From positions 62,001 to 126,000 of the forward strand of contig JAAZYX010000020.1 in NCBI GenBank assembly GCA_014239435.1: a DNA stretch of 64,000 bases, in the 5' to 3' direction. This DNA comes from Fidelibacterota bacterium. Its GTDB lineage: Bacteria; Fidelibacterota; Marinisomatia; Marinisomatales; TCS55. The position numbers and the translations under genes are program-made. Positions 17,884 through 25,928 of this stretch are shown piece after piece (the stretch's first letter is position 1; the number at the start of each line of letters is the position of its first letter). The notes beneath the pieces are model-generated. The model made no database searches. It saw nothing but the letters and a program-made list of their open reading frames with translations, and was not told the DNA's origin.

Positions 17884-18885
17884 TTAGGAATTCTCCTCCA
17901 ACTTTCTGAGACGTTTTTTCAATCCTGATATTTGAGTTAAAACAGCATCTTTTTTCTGCTGATCGCGAAGTTTGCGAGCAGGGCGGCCGCTATAAATCTC
18001 TCCTCCGGGAACAGATTTCATTACTGCTGAAACGGCTGCAATCATAGATCTAGGCCCAATAACTACATGATCGGTTGCTGTGCTTTTCCCTCCAAACATA
18101 CAGTAATCCCCAATAATAGTACTTCCGCCAATAGCTGTTTGCCCCGCAAAAAGACAGCCTTTGCCTACTTGGACATTATGCGCAATGTGTACTTGGTCAT
18201 CAAATTTTGATCCTTCTCCAATAACAGTATCTCCCATTGTTCCTCTGTCGATAGTACAATTTGCTCCTATTTCTACGTTATCTTCTATTATTACGCGGCC
18301 AATCTGAGGAATTTTTATGTGGGTATCGTTTTGGGGCACAAATCCAAATCCGTCGGCGCCAATAACCGTTCCTGAAAAAACCGTAATTTGATTCCCGATT
18401 TTACAATTGTTGTACACTTTTACACCTGAGTGGATATCAACATTGGAACCAATGATCGCACCCTTTCCAATTACCGAATGCGATCCAATACTTGTGTTGT
18501 CACCAATGATGACATCATTTTCGATAACAGCAAACGGACCTATTGAGACGTTTTCTCCCAATTGTGCATTTGAATCAATAATCGCACTTGAGGCTTTACC
18601 GGGTTTGGGCTTTACATCTGGCTTGAACTGTTCCAATGTTTTTGCCATGGAGACCCGTACATCATCCACCAGTATTCCATCAATATCATTTAATGCATCT
18701 TTTTCATCTGTCAGAATTGCCGATGCCTTAGTGGATTTAGAATATTCCATATATTTCTTACCATCTAGGAAGGTAAGGGTTCCGGGTTTCGCCTTGCGAA
18801 TATCAGATACGCCGGAGATGACTACATCGCCATCCCCTAAGACAGTACCATGAACCAAGGCTGCTAATTCCTTGAGAGTAAACAC
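17884..18885 (-). CDS. lpxD: UDP-3-O-acylglucosamine N-acyltransferase LpxD
   Basis: The 333-residue protein has an N-terminal uridine-binding domain (about residues 1-100), then a hexapeptide-repeat beta-helix with G-A-D-G-F-G-F and V-Q-I-A-H-like ([10 protein letters not shown]) catalytic His segments, and a C-terminal helix ending in a lysine/arginine-rich coil. It adds the second hydroxyacyl chain, at N-2 of the LpxC product. It lies between ompH and lpxC in the same order as in many lipid A clusters. Confidence 0.97.
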   Translation of the reverse strand: MFTLKELAALVHGTVLGDGDVVISGVSDIRKAKPGTLTFLDGKKYMEYSKSTKASAILTDEKDALNDIDGILVDDVRVSMAKTLEQFKPDVKPKPGKASSAIIDSNAQLGENVSIGPFAVIENDVIIGDNTSIGSHSVIGKGAIIGSNVDIHSGVKVYNNCKIGNQITVFSGTVIGADGFGFVPQNDTHIKIPQIGRVIIEDNVEIGANCTIDRGTMGDTVIGEGSKFDDQVHIAHNVQVGKGCLFAGQTAIGGSTIIGDYCMFGGKSTATDHVVIGPRSMIAAVSAVMKSVPGGEIYSGRPARKLRDQQKKDAVLTQISGLKKRLRKLEENS

Positions 18886-18898
18886 ACTGGTAAAATGC

Positions 18899-19444
18899 TT
18901 ACTTCGAGTCGGAAGATTCCGGCAGACTATACTTCCTCAATTCGAAAAGAACAGCGTCTGTTAAATCGTGAGTTGGATTGCCGTAAAGCAAAGCAACAGA
19001 TCCATCGATAATATAGTCGAATTCCTTTGTGGCGGCAACTTTATCCACGGCACGTTTTACCTTCGTGAGGATATCAAACTCCAACTGTGCCTGCCGACTG
19101 TATAATTCGCCCTGCGGTCCTATTTTTTGTGCCTGAAATACTTGGATCGTCCTTTCGGTATCTTTGAGTTCTTGCTCTTTTTCGCGACGCCATTCCGGTG
19201 AACTCATAAGCCTTTGCGCTTCAAAGGCCTGATTTAAACTGTCTAGATGAGTCAGCATAATTCTGTATTCCTGCTGAACTTTTTGGTATTCCGATTGCAA
19301 TTGAGATTCTGCATCCTTGAATTCTTCATACTCTGCCCGGATTCTGTCAGATTGAACAAATCCGATCTTTACCTGAGCGCTTGCGAACGCAGAGATTAGA
19401 ACAAATCCCAATACTAATAGTGTTTGTTTAGTTGATTGATTCAC
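18899..19444 (-). CDS. OmpH/Skp-family periplasmic chaperone
   Basis: The 181-residue protein has a signal peptide (about residues 1-23, ending A-S-A-Q), then [10 protein letters not shown] and a long Gln/Glu-rich coiled coil, then a closing strand with Y-I-I-D-G-S. Skp trimers hold unfolded outer membrane proteins for BamA. The start is GTG at 19444, with an AAGGAG ribosome site seven bases before it. Directly after bamA and before lpxD, it keeps the classical bamA-skp-lpxD order. Confidence 0.93.
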   Translation of the reverse strand: MNQSTKQTLLVLGFVLISAFASAQVKIGFVQSDRIRAEYEEFKDAESQLQSEYQKVQQEYRIMLTHLDSLNQAFEAQRLMSSPEWRREKEQELKDTERTIQVFQAQKIGPQGELYSRQAQLEFDILTKVKRAVDKVAATKEFDYIIDGSVALLYGNPTHDLTDAVLFELRKYSLPESSDSK

Positions 19445-19462
19445 ATTTTTCTCCTTGAATGA

Positions 19463-21865
19463 TTAATAATTTCCTTGCCCAAAAATAATGGTGGCCATCC
19501 ACCCTTCTTTAATGCCATCTCCGTCAGCATCATCAAATCCATATCCGTAATCAAAACCAAGCATTCCGATCATCGGCATAAAAAACCGAATCCCGAGTCC
19601 TGCAGATCTTTTCATATCCAGTGCTCCTGACCGATCCATATAGTATGGTTCAGACATATTTTGATCTTCCCAAACATTGCCCAACTCTGCAAATGCCAAG
19701 CCGTATACTACGGGGCTTTCAGAAATTGGCACTCTGAATTCTGAGGTGAATTTAAGCATAGCGCTACCACCTAAGGGAGAGCCGCTTGAAGTCCGCGGTC
19801 CGACTGAATTATCATGGTAGCCTCGCAGCATAGTTCCGTATGGAATTCCATTGCCGCCCATGATGAATTTTTCATCAAACGGAACAATAGAAACTTCATC
19901 ACCTGAAGATCCAAGAGGACGTATAACCCCCATTTTGAAAGAGCTCATTAATACGAATTTCCAGAATGTAGGCGTATACCATTCTAAATTCAAAACATGT
20001 TTGTGAAAGTCTTCATTCCCACCAAGAATTCCTCCCGATAGTGTAGATACTAATGACAGTTTTGAACCCCGCGTCGGGAACTCTGCCCTGTCATGACTGT
20101 TGCGTGACAAAACCTGGGTTATGTTTAGTCCAACTGTACTGGTAATGCCGTTTAAATATGTTTCAAGATCTTCTTCGGATCCTTGGTAATCTTTCTTTTG
20201 CGCACGGAAAACCCAATATCCACTGAAATAATCATCCGGCCATTTGAATCTCCGACCCCATTCTACAGAGCCACCTCTTACTAAAATATCCAGCGGGAAA
20301 TAATATTGAGTAGCAGATCCACGATAGGAATAGTTGAGACTGAACCCAATTCTGTTGGGCGAGTCAAATATCATTGGATCAACAAATCTAAGGCTGAAAG
20401 ATTGGTATTTCCCCGGATCTTGATTGTAAACACTGTATTGTGTCCCCACTTTAAAAAACACACCGAATTGTTGCCCTAAACCACGAAAATTTTTCATATT
20501 TACACTGCCGCCACCTTCCATGCCATACGCACCTGTGATACCTACGCTTGCGGTAATTTCATCCGTTGGCTTTTCTGCGACAGTAAACTCAAGGTCTACT
20601 TCATCTTCGTCAACTCGCGCTACATCGGGAACAACATTTTCGAAAAAATTCAGCACAAACAGGTCGCGTACGCTTCGCTGCAATGTCGTACGGTTGAAAA
20701 TGTCTCCCGGATAAATCTTTAATTCTCTTCGAATAACATTTTCCCTAGTTTTTGTATTACCATAAACATAAATATTGCGAACCTTTACCTGATGGTTTTC
20801 GGTAATCATAAAATGAATATCCAGAGAATCCTCACCAGTAGGGGTGACTTGCGGTTCAATTTGACTATAGATATACCCTTTGTCCAGATAAAGCGATTGT
20901 ACTTTTTCTAGGACTGCCATGCTAAGGTCCACTTCGCTGAAATAATCGCCTTTTTCCAACCCTAAGGCATCCTCCAATATATCTTGCGTAAAGAGTGATT
21001 GACCGTCCCAAGTGAAATTTCTATACTTATATCTTGGACCTTCGTGTACATTTATTTGCAGATATAATTTTTTACCAGACTCGTTATAATAAACAGAATC
21101 GCTTAATACATTAAAATCGCGGTAACCTCTGTTCCGATAAAATTCAGTCAATGCGAGCCTATCTTCTTCATATTTTTTTTGATCAAAACTTGAGCGCCAA
21201 AACAGATACCATCTTTGCTGTTTTGTCTCCTTTAATACACGGCGCAGTCTGAAATCTGAATATGCGGAATTGCCCTCAATAATAATATTCCTCATTTTTA
21301 CTTTACTATTTTCGTCAATCGTAAAAACAAGATTTCGGGTATTTTTTTCTGCAGCAGTTGCATCTGCGGATATATTTTCAGGCTCTATCAACTCAGCAGA
21401 ACAAACGGCATTTAAATATCCCTTTTCTGCATAGAGATCTTGAATAGTTTTAATGGATTTTGCTATCAGGTTTGGTTTAATCCGCTGACCTTTTTTGAAT
21501 TCTAACTCATCGCGAAGAGTGCGGTCTCTTATCTTTTTATTATCTTTGTAATCAACTTCACCGAGGATTGGGTTCTCTTCCACTTCAATTCGAATGGACA
21601 TCCCTTCCGGAGAATCTTCTTCAACCTCAATTTGAACATTTTTAAAGAGGCCCAGCTGCCACAGTCTTTTTACTGCACTAGAAAAATCTTTTACTCGAAC
21701 AGTCTGTCCTGATTTTAATCCAGCAGTATATCGAATCATATTATCAGATGCGGTCACATTACCATTCACATGTACATCTTTTAGTGTCACTTCCTGAATT
21801 TCCTGAGCAAATCCGATGGAAATGAGTACAACTAAAAAACCAATTATATTTCGTAAGCATTTCAT
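19463..21865 (-). CDS. bamA: Outer membrane protein assembly factor BamA
   Basis: The 800-residue protein has a signal peptide (about 1-20), POTRA domains over about residues 22-420 (repeated V-x-V-x-G-N and L-x-x-L-F features) and a C-terminal beta-barrel with the V/I-R-G-Y-type motif as L-R-G-Y-H-D-N near residue 710. It inserts beta-barrel proteins into the outer membrane. The C-terminus ends in Tyr (G-Q-G-N-Y) rather than the more common Phe. It starts two bases after the uppS stop, so both should be on one transcript. Confidence 0.96.
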   Translation of the reverse strand: MKCLRNIIGFLVVLISIGFAQEIQEVTLKDVHVNGNVTASDNMIRYTAGLKSGQTVRVKDFSSAVKRLWQLGLFKNVQIEVEEDSPEGMSIRIEVEENPILGEVDYKDNKKIRDRTLRDELEFKKGQRIKPNLIAKSIKTIQDLYAEKGYLNAVCSAELIEPENISADATAAEKNTRNLVFTIDENSKVKMRNIIIEGNSAYSDFRLRRVLKETKQQRWYLFWRSSFDQKKYEEDRLALTEFYRNRGYRDFNVLSDSVYYNESGKKLYLQINVHEGPRYKYRNFTWDGQSLFTQDILEDALGLEKGDYFSEVDLSMAVLEKVQSLYLDKGYIYSQIEPQVTPTGEDSLDIHFMITENHQVKVRNIYVYGNTKTRENVIRRELKIYPGDIFNRTTLQRSVRDLFVLNFFENVVPDVARVDEDEVDLEFTVAEKPTDEITASVGITGAYGMEGGGSVNMKNFRGLGQQFGVFFKVGTQYSVYNQDPGKYQSFSLRFVDPMIFDSPNRIGFSLNYSYRGSATQYYFPLDILVRGGSVEWGRRFKWPDDYFSGYWVFRAQKKDYQGSEEDLETYLNGITSTVGLNITQVLSRNSHDRAEFPTRGSKLSLVSTLSGGILGGNEDFHKHVLNLEWYTPTFWKFVLMSSFKMGVIRPLGSSGDEVSIVPFDEKFIMGGNGIPYGTMLRGYHDNSVGPRTSSGSPLGGSAMLKFTSEFRVPISESPVVYGLAFAELGNVWEDQNMSEPYYMDRSGALDMKRSAGLGIRFFMPMIGMLGFDYGYGFDDADGDGIKEGWMATIIFGQGNY

Positions 21866-21867
21866 TT

Positions 21868-22620
21868 TTAAGCCACCTGTTCGCTGACTTTACCAAATCG
21901 GCGTTCCCTGTCTTGAAACATCTTGATTGCTTCATGCAAATCATTTTCACGAAATTCCGGCCAAAATTTTTGAGTAACAACCAATTCCGTGTATGCGATT
22001 TGCCATAATAAAAAATTGCTCACCCTAAATTCTCCGCCTGTCCTAATCAGTAAATCCGGATCCGGAATATTAGATGTGTAGAGTAAAGAGGAAACTAGTG
22101 ATTCATTAATGTCATCGGAATTCAAAATGCCCTCTTTCATATTTTCACCGATTTTTTTCATTGCCGATATCAATTCCTGCCTAGATCCATAGCTCAGTGC
22201 AAGATTCAAATTTAATCCTGTATTATTTTTCGTTAATTCAATTCCCTCTTCAATGCCTTCTCTTGCCTCATCTGGCAAATCGCTGATAGTACCTATAGTT
22301 GTAAGACGGACATTCTTTTCATTAAGATTTTTCACTTCTTTGCGAATAGTTTTTAATAAAAGTTTCATCAAAGCTGATACTTCTGTTACGGGGCGGGACC
22401 AGTTTTCCTGAGAAAACGTGTAAAGCGTAAGATGCTTGACCCCTAATTCGCCAGAAACACGGGTTATTTCTCGAACAGAATTGATTCCTTCGGAGTGTCC
22501 GGTTATCCTTGGAAAACCACGTTTTCTTGCCCAACGGCCGTTCCCATCCATAATAATTGCAATATGGACCGGCAGGCAGTCATGTTCGAGATCAGCGTTC
22601 ATTATTTTGGGTGATGACAT
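21868..22620 (-). CDS. uppS: Undecaprenyl diphosphate synthase
   Basis: The 250-residue protein has the cis-prenyltransferase motif I-I-M-D-G-N-G-R-W-A near residue 24, with the Mg-binding aspartate, and the later R-T-G-G-E-x-R-x-S-N-F-L-L-W-Q motif. It condenses FPP with IPP to the C55 lipid carrier for peptidoglycan and O-antigen. It heads the uppS-bamA-ompH-lpxDCA run. The neighbour usually found here, cdsA, is absent. A 104-base gap precedes its start. Confidence 0.97.
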   Translation of the reverse strand: MSSPKIMNADLEHDCLPVHIAIIMDGNGRWARKRGFPRITGHSEGINSVREITRVSGELGVKHLTLYTFSQENWSRPVTEVSALMKLLLKTIRKEVKNLNEKNVRLTTIGTISDLPDEAREGIEEGIELTKNNTGLNLNLALSYGSRQELISAMKKIGENMKEGILNSDDINESLVSSLLYTSNIPDPDLLIRTGGEFRVSNFLLWQIAYTELVVTQKFWPEFRENDLHEAIKMFQDRERRFGKVSEQVA

Positions 22621-22724
22621 TTATTTAAATATTCCTGCTCTAAAAAAGGCGGGCGAAGTTACCCTTTTGCACTTCGGGAATCAACAGAGGACTCCCTCAA
22701 CTTTTTACATACGATATATGGGGC

Positions 22725-23120
22725 TTAGGGTTCCTCATAAAGTTCAGCCGTATGATGATCGAATGGGTCAATTGAATCGGGCATTTGATTAAATCCTTTG
22801 AATTCGGCTTTGCAGGCATAACACACGCCCGAGTCTGGAATTTTTTGGTACAGCATCCAATCAATAACGGCAACTGCCAATAAGCTCAATCCAAAAGTAT
22901 AAGGCACCAATAGCGCTCCCACTAAAATAATAATGCACCCAAAAGCTGAGTTGAAGTCTTTACGTTTATAAAATTGAGACCCTTCGCAAACCGGGCATTT
23001 TAAAAAATCAAATGAAGGAGTTGCTAATGTTGGATTTTCACATTGGTCGCAGGAAAAACCAGATTCGAGAATGGTTTTAACCTGATTACATTTTTCACAA
23101 TCAAGTATGCAGGCAGTCAT
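22725..23120 (-). CDS. Unknown zinc-ribbon membrane protein
   Basis: I do not recognise a family. The 131-residue protein has an N-terminal half with three Cys pairs (C-E-K-C, C-D-Q-C, C-P-V-C), a fourth pair C-Y-A-C after the membrane part, and one or two hydrophobic segments at about residues 65-92 (L-V-G-A-L-L-V-P-Y). The Cys pairs look like two zinc ribbons flanking a membrane hairpin. It overlaps the 263-residue membrane protein by four bases, so the two are probably partners. The function is unknown. Confidence 0.7.
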   Translation of the reverse strand: MTACILDCEKCNQVKTILESGFSCDQCENPTLATPSFDFLKCPVCEGSQFYKRKDFNSAFGCIIILVGALLVPYTFGLSLLAVAVIDWMLYQKIPDSGVCYACKAEFKGFNQMPDSIDPFDHHTAELYEEP

Positions 23121-23908
23121 AAAACCAAACTAAAGGTTATCACGCAGTACCTGTAAAACAAATCACCAAATAACACCGAAACACAGGATACATACAGCAA
23201 TCCCGTTGCACTTTGGGTGGATTGAATTTGTACTGTTCTCCATATCATCACATTTAAAATAAAGGGTACCAAGATTCCAAAAAACATTGCAAGTGCGATA
23301 AAAAACCCTCCAAAACTAGTGGCATATTCTAGTAAGGGAATAGATGTTCCAAAAGGCGAAAGAATCGATTGCGTTGCCAGGCCGAAAAAATCTATGATCA
23401 TGCGGGCACCAATGAGGAAAAACAAAGATACTGTTGCATTCTTCAGGAAGCGAATTGGTAGCTGTATTACATTCAAATACCAATGTCCAAGAATCATCGC
23501 AAAAAACACTCCTGCTACAATTCCATTCCCAATAAATAAAGTAATGCCTGTCAATGGTGAAACCATTCCGGGATGGAAGTGCGTAAAAACAATCCAAAAT
23601 ACTGCAAGCCCAAAAAGTGAAGAAAGGAGCAAGGGAAGAAAGGGGATTTTCATAGCATTCCAATACAATGCCGTTAAAACTAAGTGGAAACCAATCCAAG
23701 CGGATACAAAACCAATCACGGATAATTCTACAGCGGCAACCCATAAAAGCATCAAACCAATACTTCCCAATATCCCCGCTAATCCGAGATTGAAATTGTA
23801 AAATCCGGCATCAATTTTATTTCTGGGAGTTAGGATGAAAAAGAGGGGATAAATTGTGCTAAACCCCAAAAGAGCCAATACAAGAATTTCTGATAAATTA
23901 GAAGCCAT
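23117..23908 (-). CDS. Unknown polytopic membrane protein
   Basis: I do not recognise a family. The 263-residue protein is almost entirely hydrophobic with about seven to eight helices, few charged residues and no conserved catalytic motif that I can name. It starts 11 bases after the mrp stop and overlaps the zinc-ribbon gene, so mrp, this gene and the zinc-ribbon gene form a three-gene unit upstream of uppS. The absence of nucleotide-binding or transporter signatures leaves the role open. Confidence 0.7.
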   Translation of the reverse strand: MASNLSEILVLALLGFSTIYPLFFILTPRNKIDAGFYNFNLGLAGILGSIGLMLLWVAAVELSVIGFVSAWIGFHLVLTALYWNAMKIPFLPLLLSSLFGLAVFWIVFTHFHPGMVSPLTGITLFIGNGIVAGVFFAMILGHWYLNVIQLPIRFLKNATVSLFFLIGARMIIDFFGLATQSILSPFGTSIPLLEYATSFGGFFIALAMFFGILVPFILNVMIWRTVQIQSTQSATGLLYVSCVSVLFGDLFYRYCVITFSLVL

Positions 23909-23919
23909 GGTACGCTGAA

Positions 23920-25026
23920 TCAGTCTTCCAGCTGTAATTCTACCTTTCGAGCGACTTCAGTAATAATCCGGCTTATAGGCGAATCGGAATTAGAAAGCGT
24001 AATGGGTTTACCACTATCTGTCGTTTCCATTAATTCCTGTGCCAGTGGAATTTCCGCTAACAACGGGACATCCAGCCTTTTACTTTCTTCCAAGCCACCG
24101 CCTTTTTTAAAAACATTCATCCTAACCGAAAAATTGCCGTCTTCATCCACATCAACATTGTTCCCTTCAATGGAAAGAGAATGAATCTCTCCCTCAATTT
24201 TCCCCGAAACATTAAACCCGGACATATTTTCAATAACTCCTAGAATAGGGGCTTGAACTTTTCTAAACATATCGGCGCCTTTTCTGACATCAGCTAAGGC
24301 AATATCCTGAGGTGTAGTAACAATGATAGCTCCGCTTATTCTCAATTTTTGAGTTAATGTTAGCTGAACATCTCCCGTCCCGGGCGGTAGGTCCAATACA
24401 AGATAATCAAGGGCACCCCATTCAACATCCCGAAAAAACTGCTCTGTCATCCTTGATACTAATGGCCCCCGCCAGATTGTCGGAGTTTCGTTTCCACTGA
24501 TAAACCCAAAGGACATCACTTTTATTCCATTATAATCTATCGGAATAAGTTTTCTGTCTTCGGTGGTTTTGGGTTGTTCAGATATTCCTAAAATAATGGG
24601 TAGAGACGGACCATAAATATCTAGGTCTAATAAGCCAACCTCATTCCCGAGATTTTTCAATGCGCACGCTAGATTTGCGGCAAAGGTTGATTTGCCAACT
24701 CCGCCTTTCCCGCTCGCAACTGCCAGCACATGTTTTACACCCGGAAGTGCTTGCGGGATTTGAGCCGCAGCCTGGGGTGAGGTGGGTGCCCCTTCAGCAC
24801 TTTCGATTCGAATTGAATCGAAAGCACCTGTTGATTCTAATTTTTCCTTAACAAGTTTTACTACAACCTCTTTTTTATCCTTCTGCTGGGTGGACAGTTT
24901 TAGCGTTAGGATTAGGGATTTATCTTTAATCTGAATGTTATCCACCATCCCAAATGAAACAATATCTCTGCTAAACCCGGGATACTGTACTGTTTTCAGA
25001 ATTTCTAGAACTTCGGACTGATTCAT
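23920..25026 (-). CDS. mrp: Mrp/ApbC-type P-loop ATPase lacking the CxxC motif
   Basis: The 368-residue protein has an N-terminal DUF59/MIP18-like domain (about residues 1-80) and a deviant Walker A, G-K-G-G-V-G-K-S-T (about residues 109-117). D-L-P-P-G-T-G-D and the E-N-M-S motif follow. Mrp/ApbC proteins carry and transfer Fe-S clusters or act as chaperone ATPases. After E-N-M-S, the usual C-x-x-C cluster ligands are missing; instead there is an approximately 35-residue acidic insert with no cysteine. The whole protein contains a single Cys. It may therefore be a regulator or carrier that does not bind a cluster through C-x-x-C. Confidence 0.92.
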   Translation of the reverse strand: MNQSEVLEILKTVQYPGFSRDIVSFGMVDNIQIKDKSLILTLKLSTQQKDKKEVVVKLVKEKLESTGAFDSIRIESAEGAPTSPQAAAQIPQALPGVKHVLAVASGKGGVGKSTFAANLACALKNLGNEVGLLDLDIYGPSLPIILGISEQPKTTEDRKLIPIDYNGIKVMSFGFISGNETPTIWRGPLVSRMTEQFFRDVEWGALDYLVLDLPPGTGDVQLTLTQKLRISGAIIVTTPQDIALADVRKGADMFRKVQAPILGVIENMSGFNVSGKIEGEIHSLSIEGNNVDVDEDGNFSVRMNVFKKGGGLEESKRLDVPLLAEIPLAQELMETTDSGKPITLSNSDSPISRIITEVARKVELQLED

Positions 25027-25045
25027 TGCTTGGATAGCGTTACAT

Positions 25046-25081
25046 AAAAAACGGCCGTTGAAAAACCAACAGCCGTTTTTT
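25046..25081 (-). terminator. Probable bidirectional terminator
   Basis: The hairpin has arms 25048-25060 and 25067-25079 (AAAACGGC...GCCGTTTT, one C/A mismatch, inner GTTG/CAAC), with A and T tracts on both sides. It lies between the ferredoxin and mrp, both on the minus strand, and so separates their transcripts. Confidence 0.8.
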
Positions 25082-25098
25082 CAGGTGCTGTAAGAATT

Positions 25099-25404
25099 TT
25101 AACTTGGGGGAGTTTGCCCGAAGTGTTCATAATTCAAAGCAATAAAATTATTCCACTCTTCAGGGACTTCGCTTTCTTCAAATATTGCTTCCACGGGACA
25201 TTCCGGTTCGCATGCTCCGCAATCAATGCATTCTTCGGGGTTGATATAAAGAGTAAGTCCTTCGATATCTTCGCCGGCTTCAAGTTTCTTTTTTACCTCT
25301 TCCCCAGCATCATCCTGAGTGTAATGAATACAATCAACCGGGCAAACTTCTACACAAGCAGTATCGCAAACACCGACACATGGTTCTGCAATGATGTACG
25401 TCAT
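25099..25404 (-). CDS. 2[4Fe-4S] ferredoxin
   Basis: The 101-residue protein has a Cys-rich first cluster region (C-V-G-V-C...C-V-E-V-C-P) and a classic second motif C-I-D-C-G-A-C-E-P-E-C-P-V. It is a low-potential electron carrier. The spacing of the first motif, with seven residues rather than two in part of the loop and a C-P ending, resembles the Azotobacter-type seven-iron or Alvin-type ferredoxins; I cannot decide between [3Fe-4S] and [4Fe-4S] for that cluster. It is transcribed alone, and a strong terminator follows. Confidence 0.88.
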   Translation of the reverse strand: MTYIIAEPCVGVCDTACVEVCPVDCIHYTQDDAGEEVKKKLEAGEDIEGLTLYINPEECIDCGACEPECPVEAIFEESEVPEEWNNFIALNYEHFGQTPPS

Positions 25405-25580
25405 TTTGTGCTCCTAATCATAATTCTAATTTCATTGGATCAGAGAAGATTACTTCTTCACCGCTTTTGAATTTACGTGGATTTTTAAGTCATCAAAAGT
25501 ATTTTGAAAAATGTCAAGATTGGATTCTTGGCATTTCCGGATGCTTGCTCCTAATTTCCTGAACACATTTAGGCTAATTC
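25405..25580. other. Divergent intergenic region between two ferredoxin genes
   Basis: These 176 bases contain the upstream regions of two oppositely directed ferredoxin genes. A weak plus-strand promoter candidate is TTGGCA (25528-25533) followed 17 bases later by CTAATT. An inverted repeat GTCAAGA-N6-TCTTGGC (25513-25532, one G-T pair) overlaps that -35 box. No other gene is visible here. Confidence 0.4.
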
Positions 25581-25916
25581 ATGGCAGACCCCTATAAATA
25601 CGATCATTATAAAACAGTCCCCGATCCGACAGAAAAGATCAATAAGAAAAAGAAAAAACCACGATTGATGGCTGTGGTAGATGAGGACAATTGTACCGGC
25701 TGCCAAGTTTGTGTACCCTTTTGTCCAGTAGATTGTATTGAGACAGTGCCAAATGAGAAATACAATATTCCTATTCCTCCGGTTCAGATACGATTCGATG
25801 AATGCATTGGATGTCAAATCTGCGCTAAAGTCTGCACCAAACTTACTTGGGATGCCATCCATATGCTGCCGACCGAGGAATTTGAAAGTCTCTACAATAT
25901 TACCGTCGCTGAATAA
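25581..25916 (+). CDS. 4Fe-4S dicluster ferredoxin-like protein
   Basis: The 111-residue protein has a basic N-terminal extension of about 35 residues (K-K-K-K-K-P-R) and two cluster motifs, C-T-G-C-Q-V-C-V-P-F-C-P-V-D-C and C-I-G-C-Q-I-C-A-K-V-C. The second motif keeps all four cysteines but has Thr instead of Pro after the last. Such proteins carry electrons or form subunits of larger oxidoreductases. It lies divergent from the other ferredoxin and is followed 12 bases later by an FGGY kinase. The partner enzyme is not in this window. Confidence 0.87.
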   Translation: MADPYKYDHYKTVPDPTEKINKKKKKPRLMAVVDEDNCTGCQVCVPFCPVDCIETVPNEKYNIPIPPVQIRFDECIGCQICAKVCTKLTWDAIHMLPTEEFESLYNITVAE

Positions 25917-25928
25917 CACTGTAGAGAT

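Noticed and set aside
22621-22724. A hairpin followed by T residues upstream of uppS on the minus strand.
   Set aside because: The stem is only six perfect pairs with a long loop and an extra GC stretch before the T tract; too weak to call a terminator.
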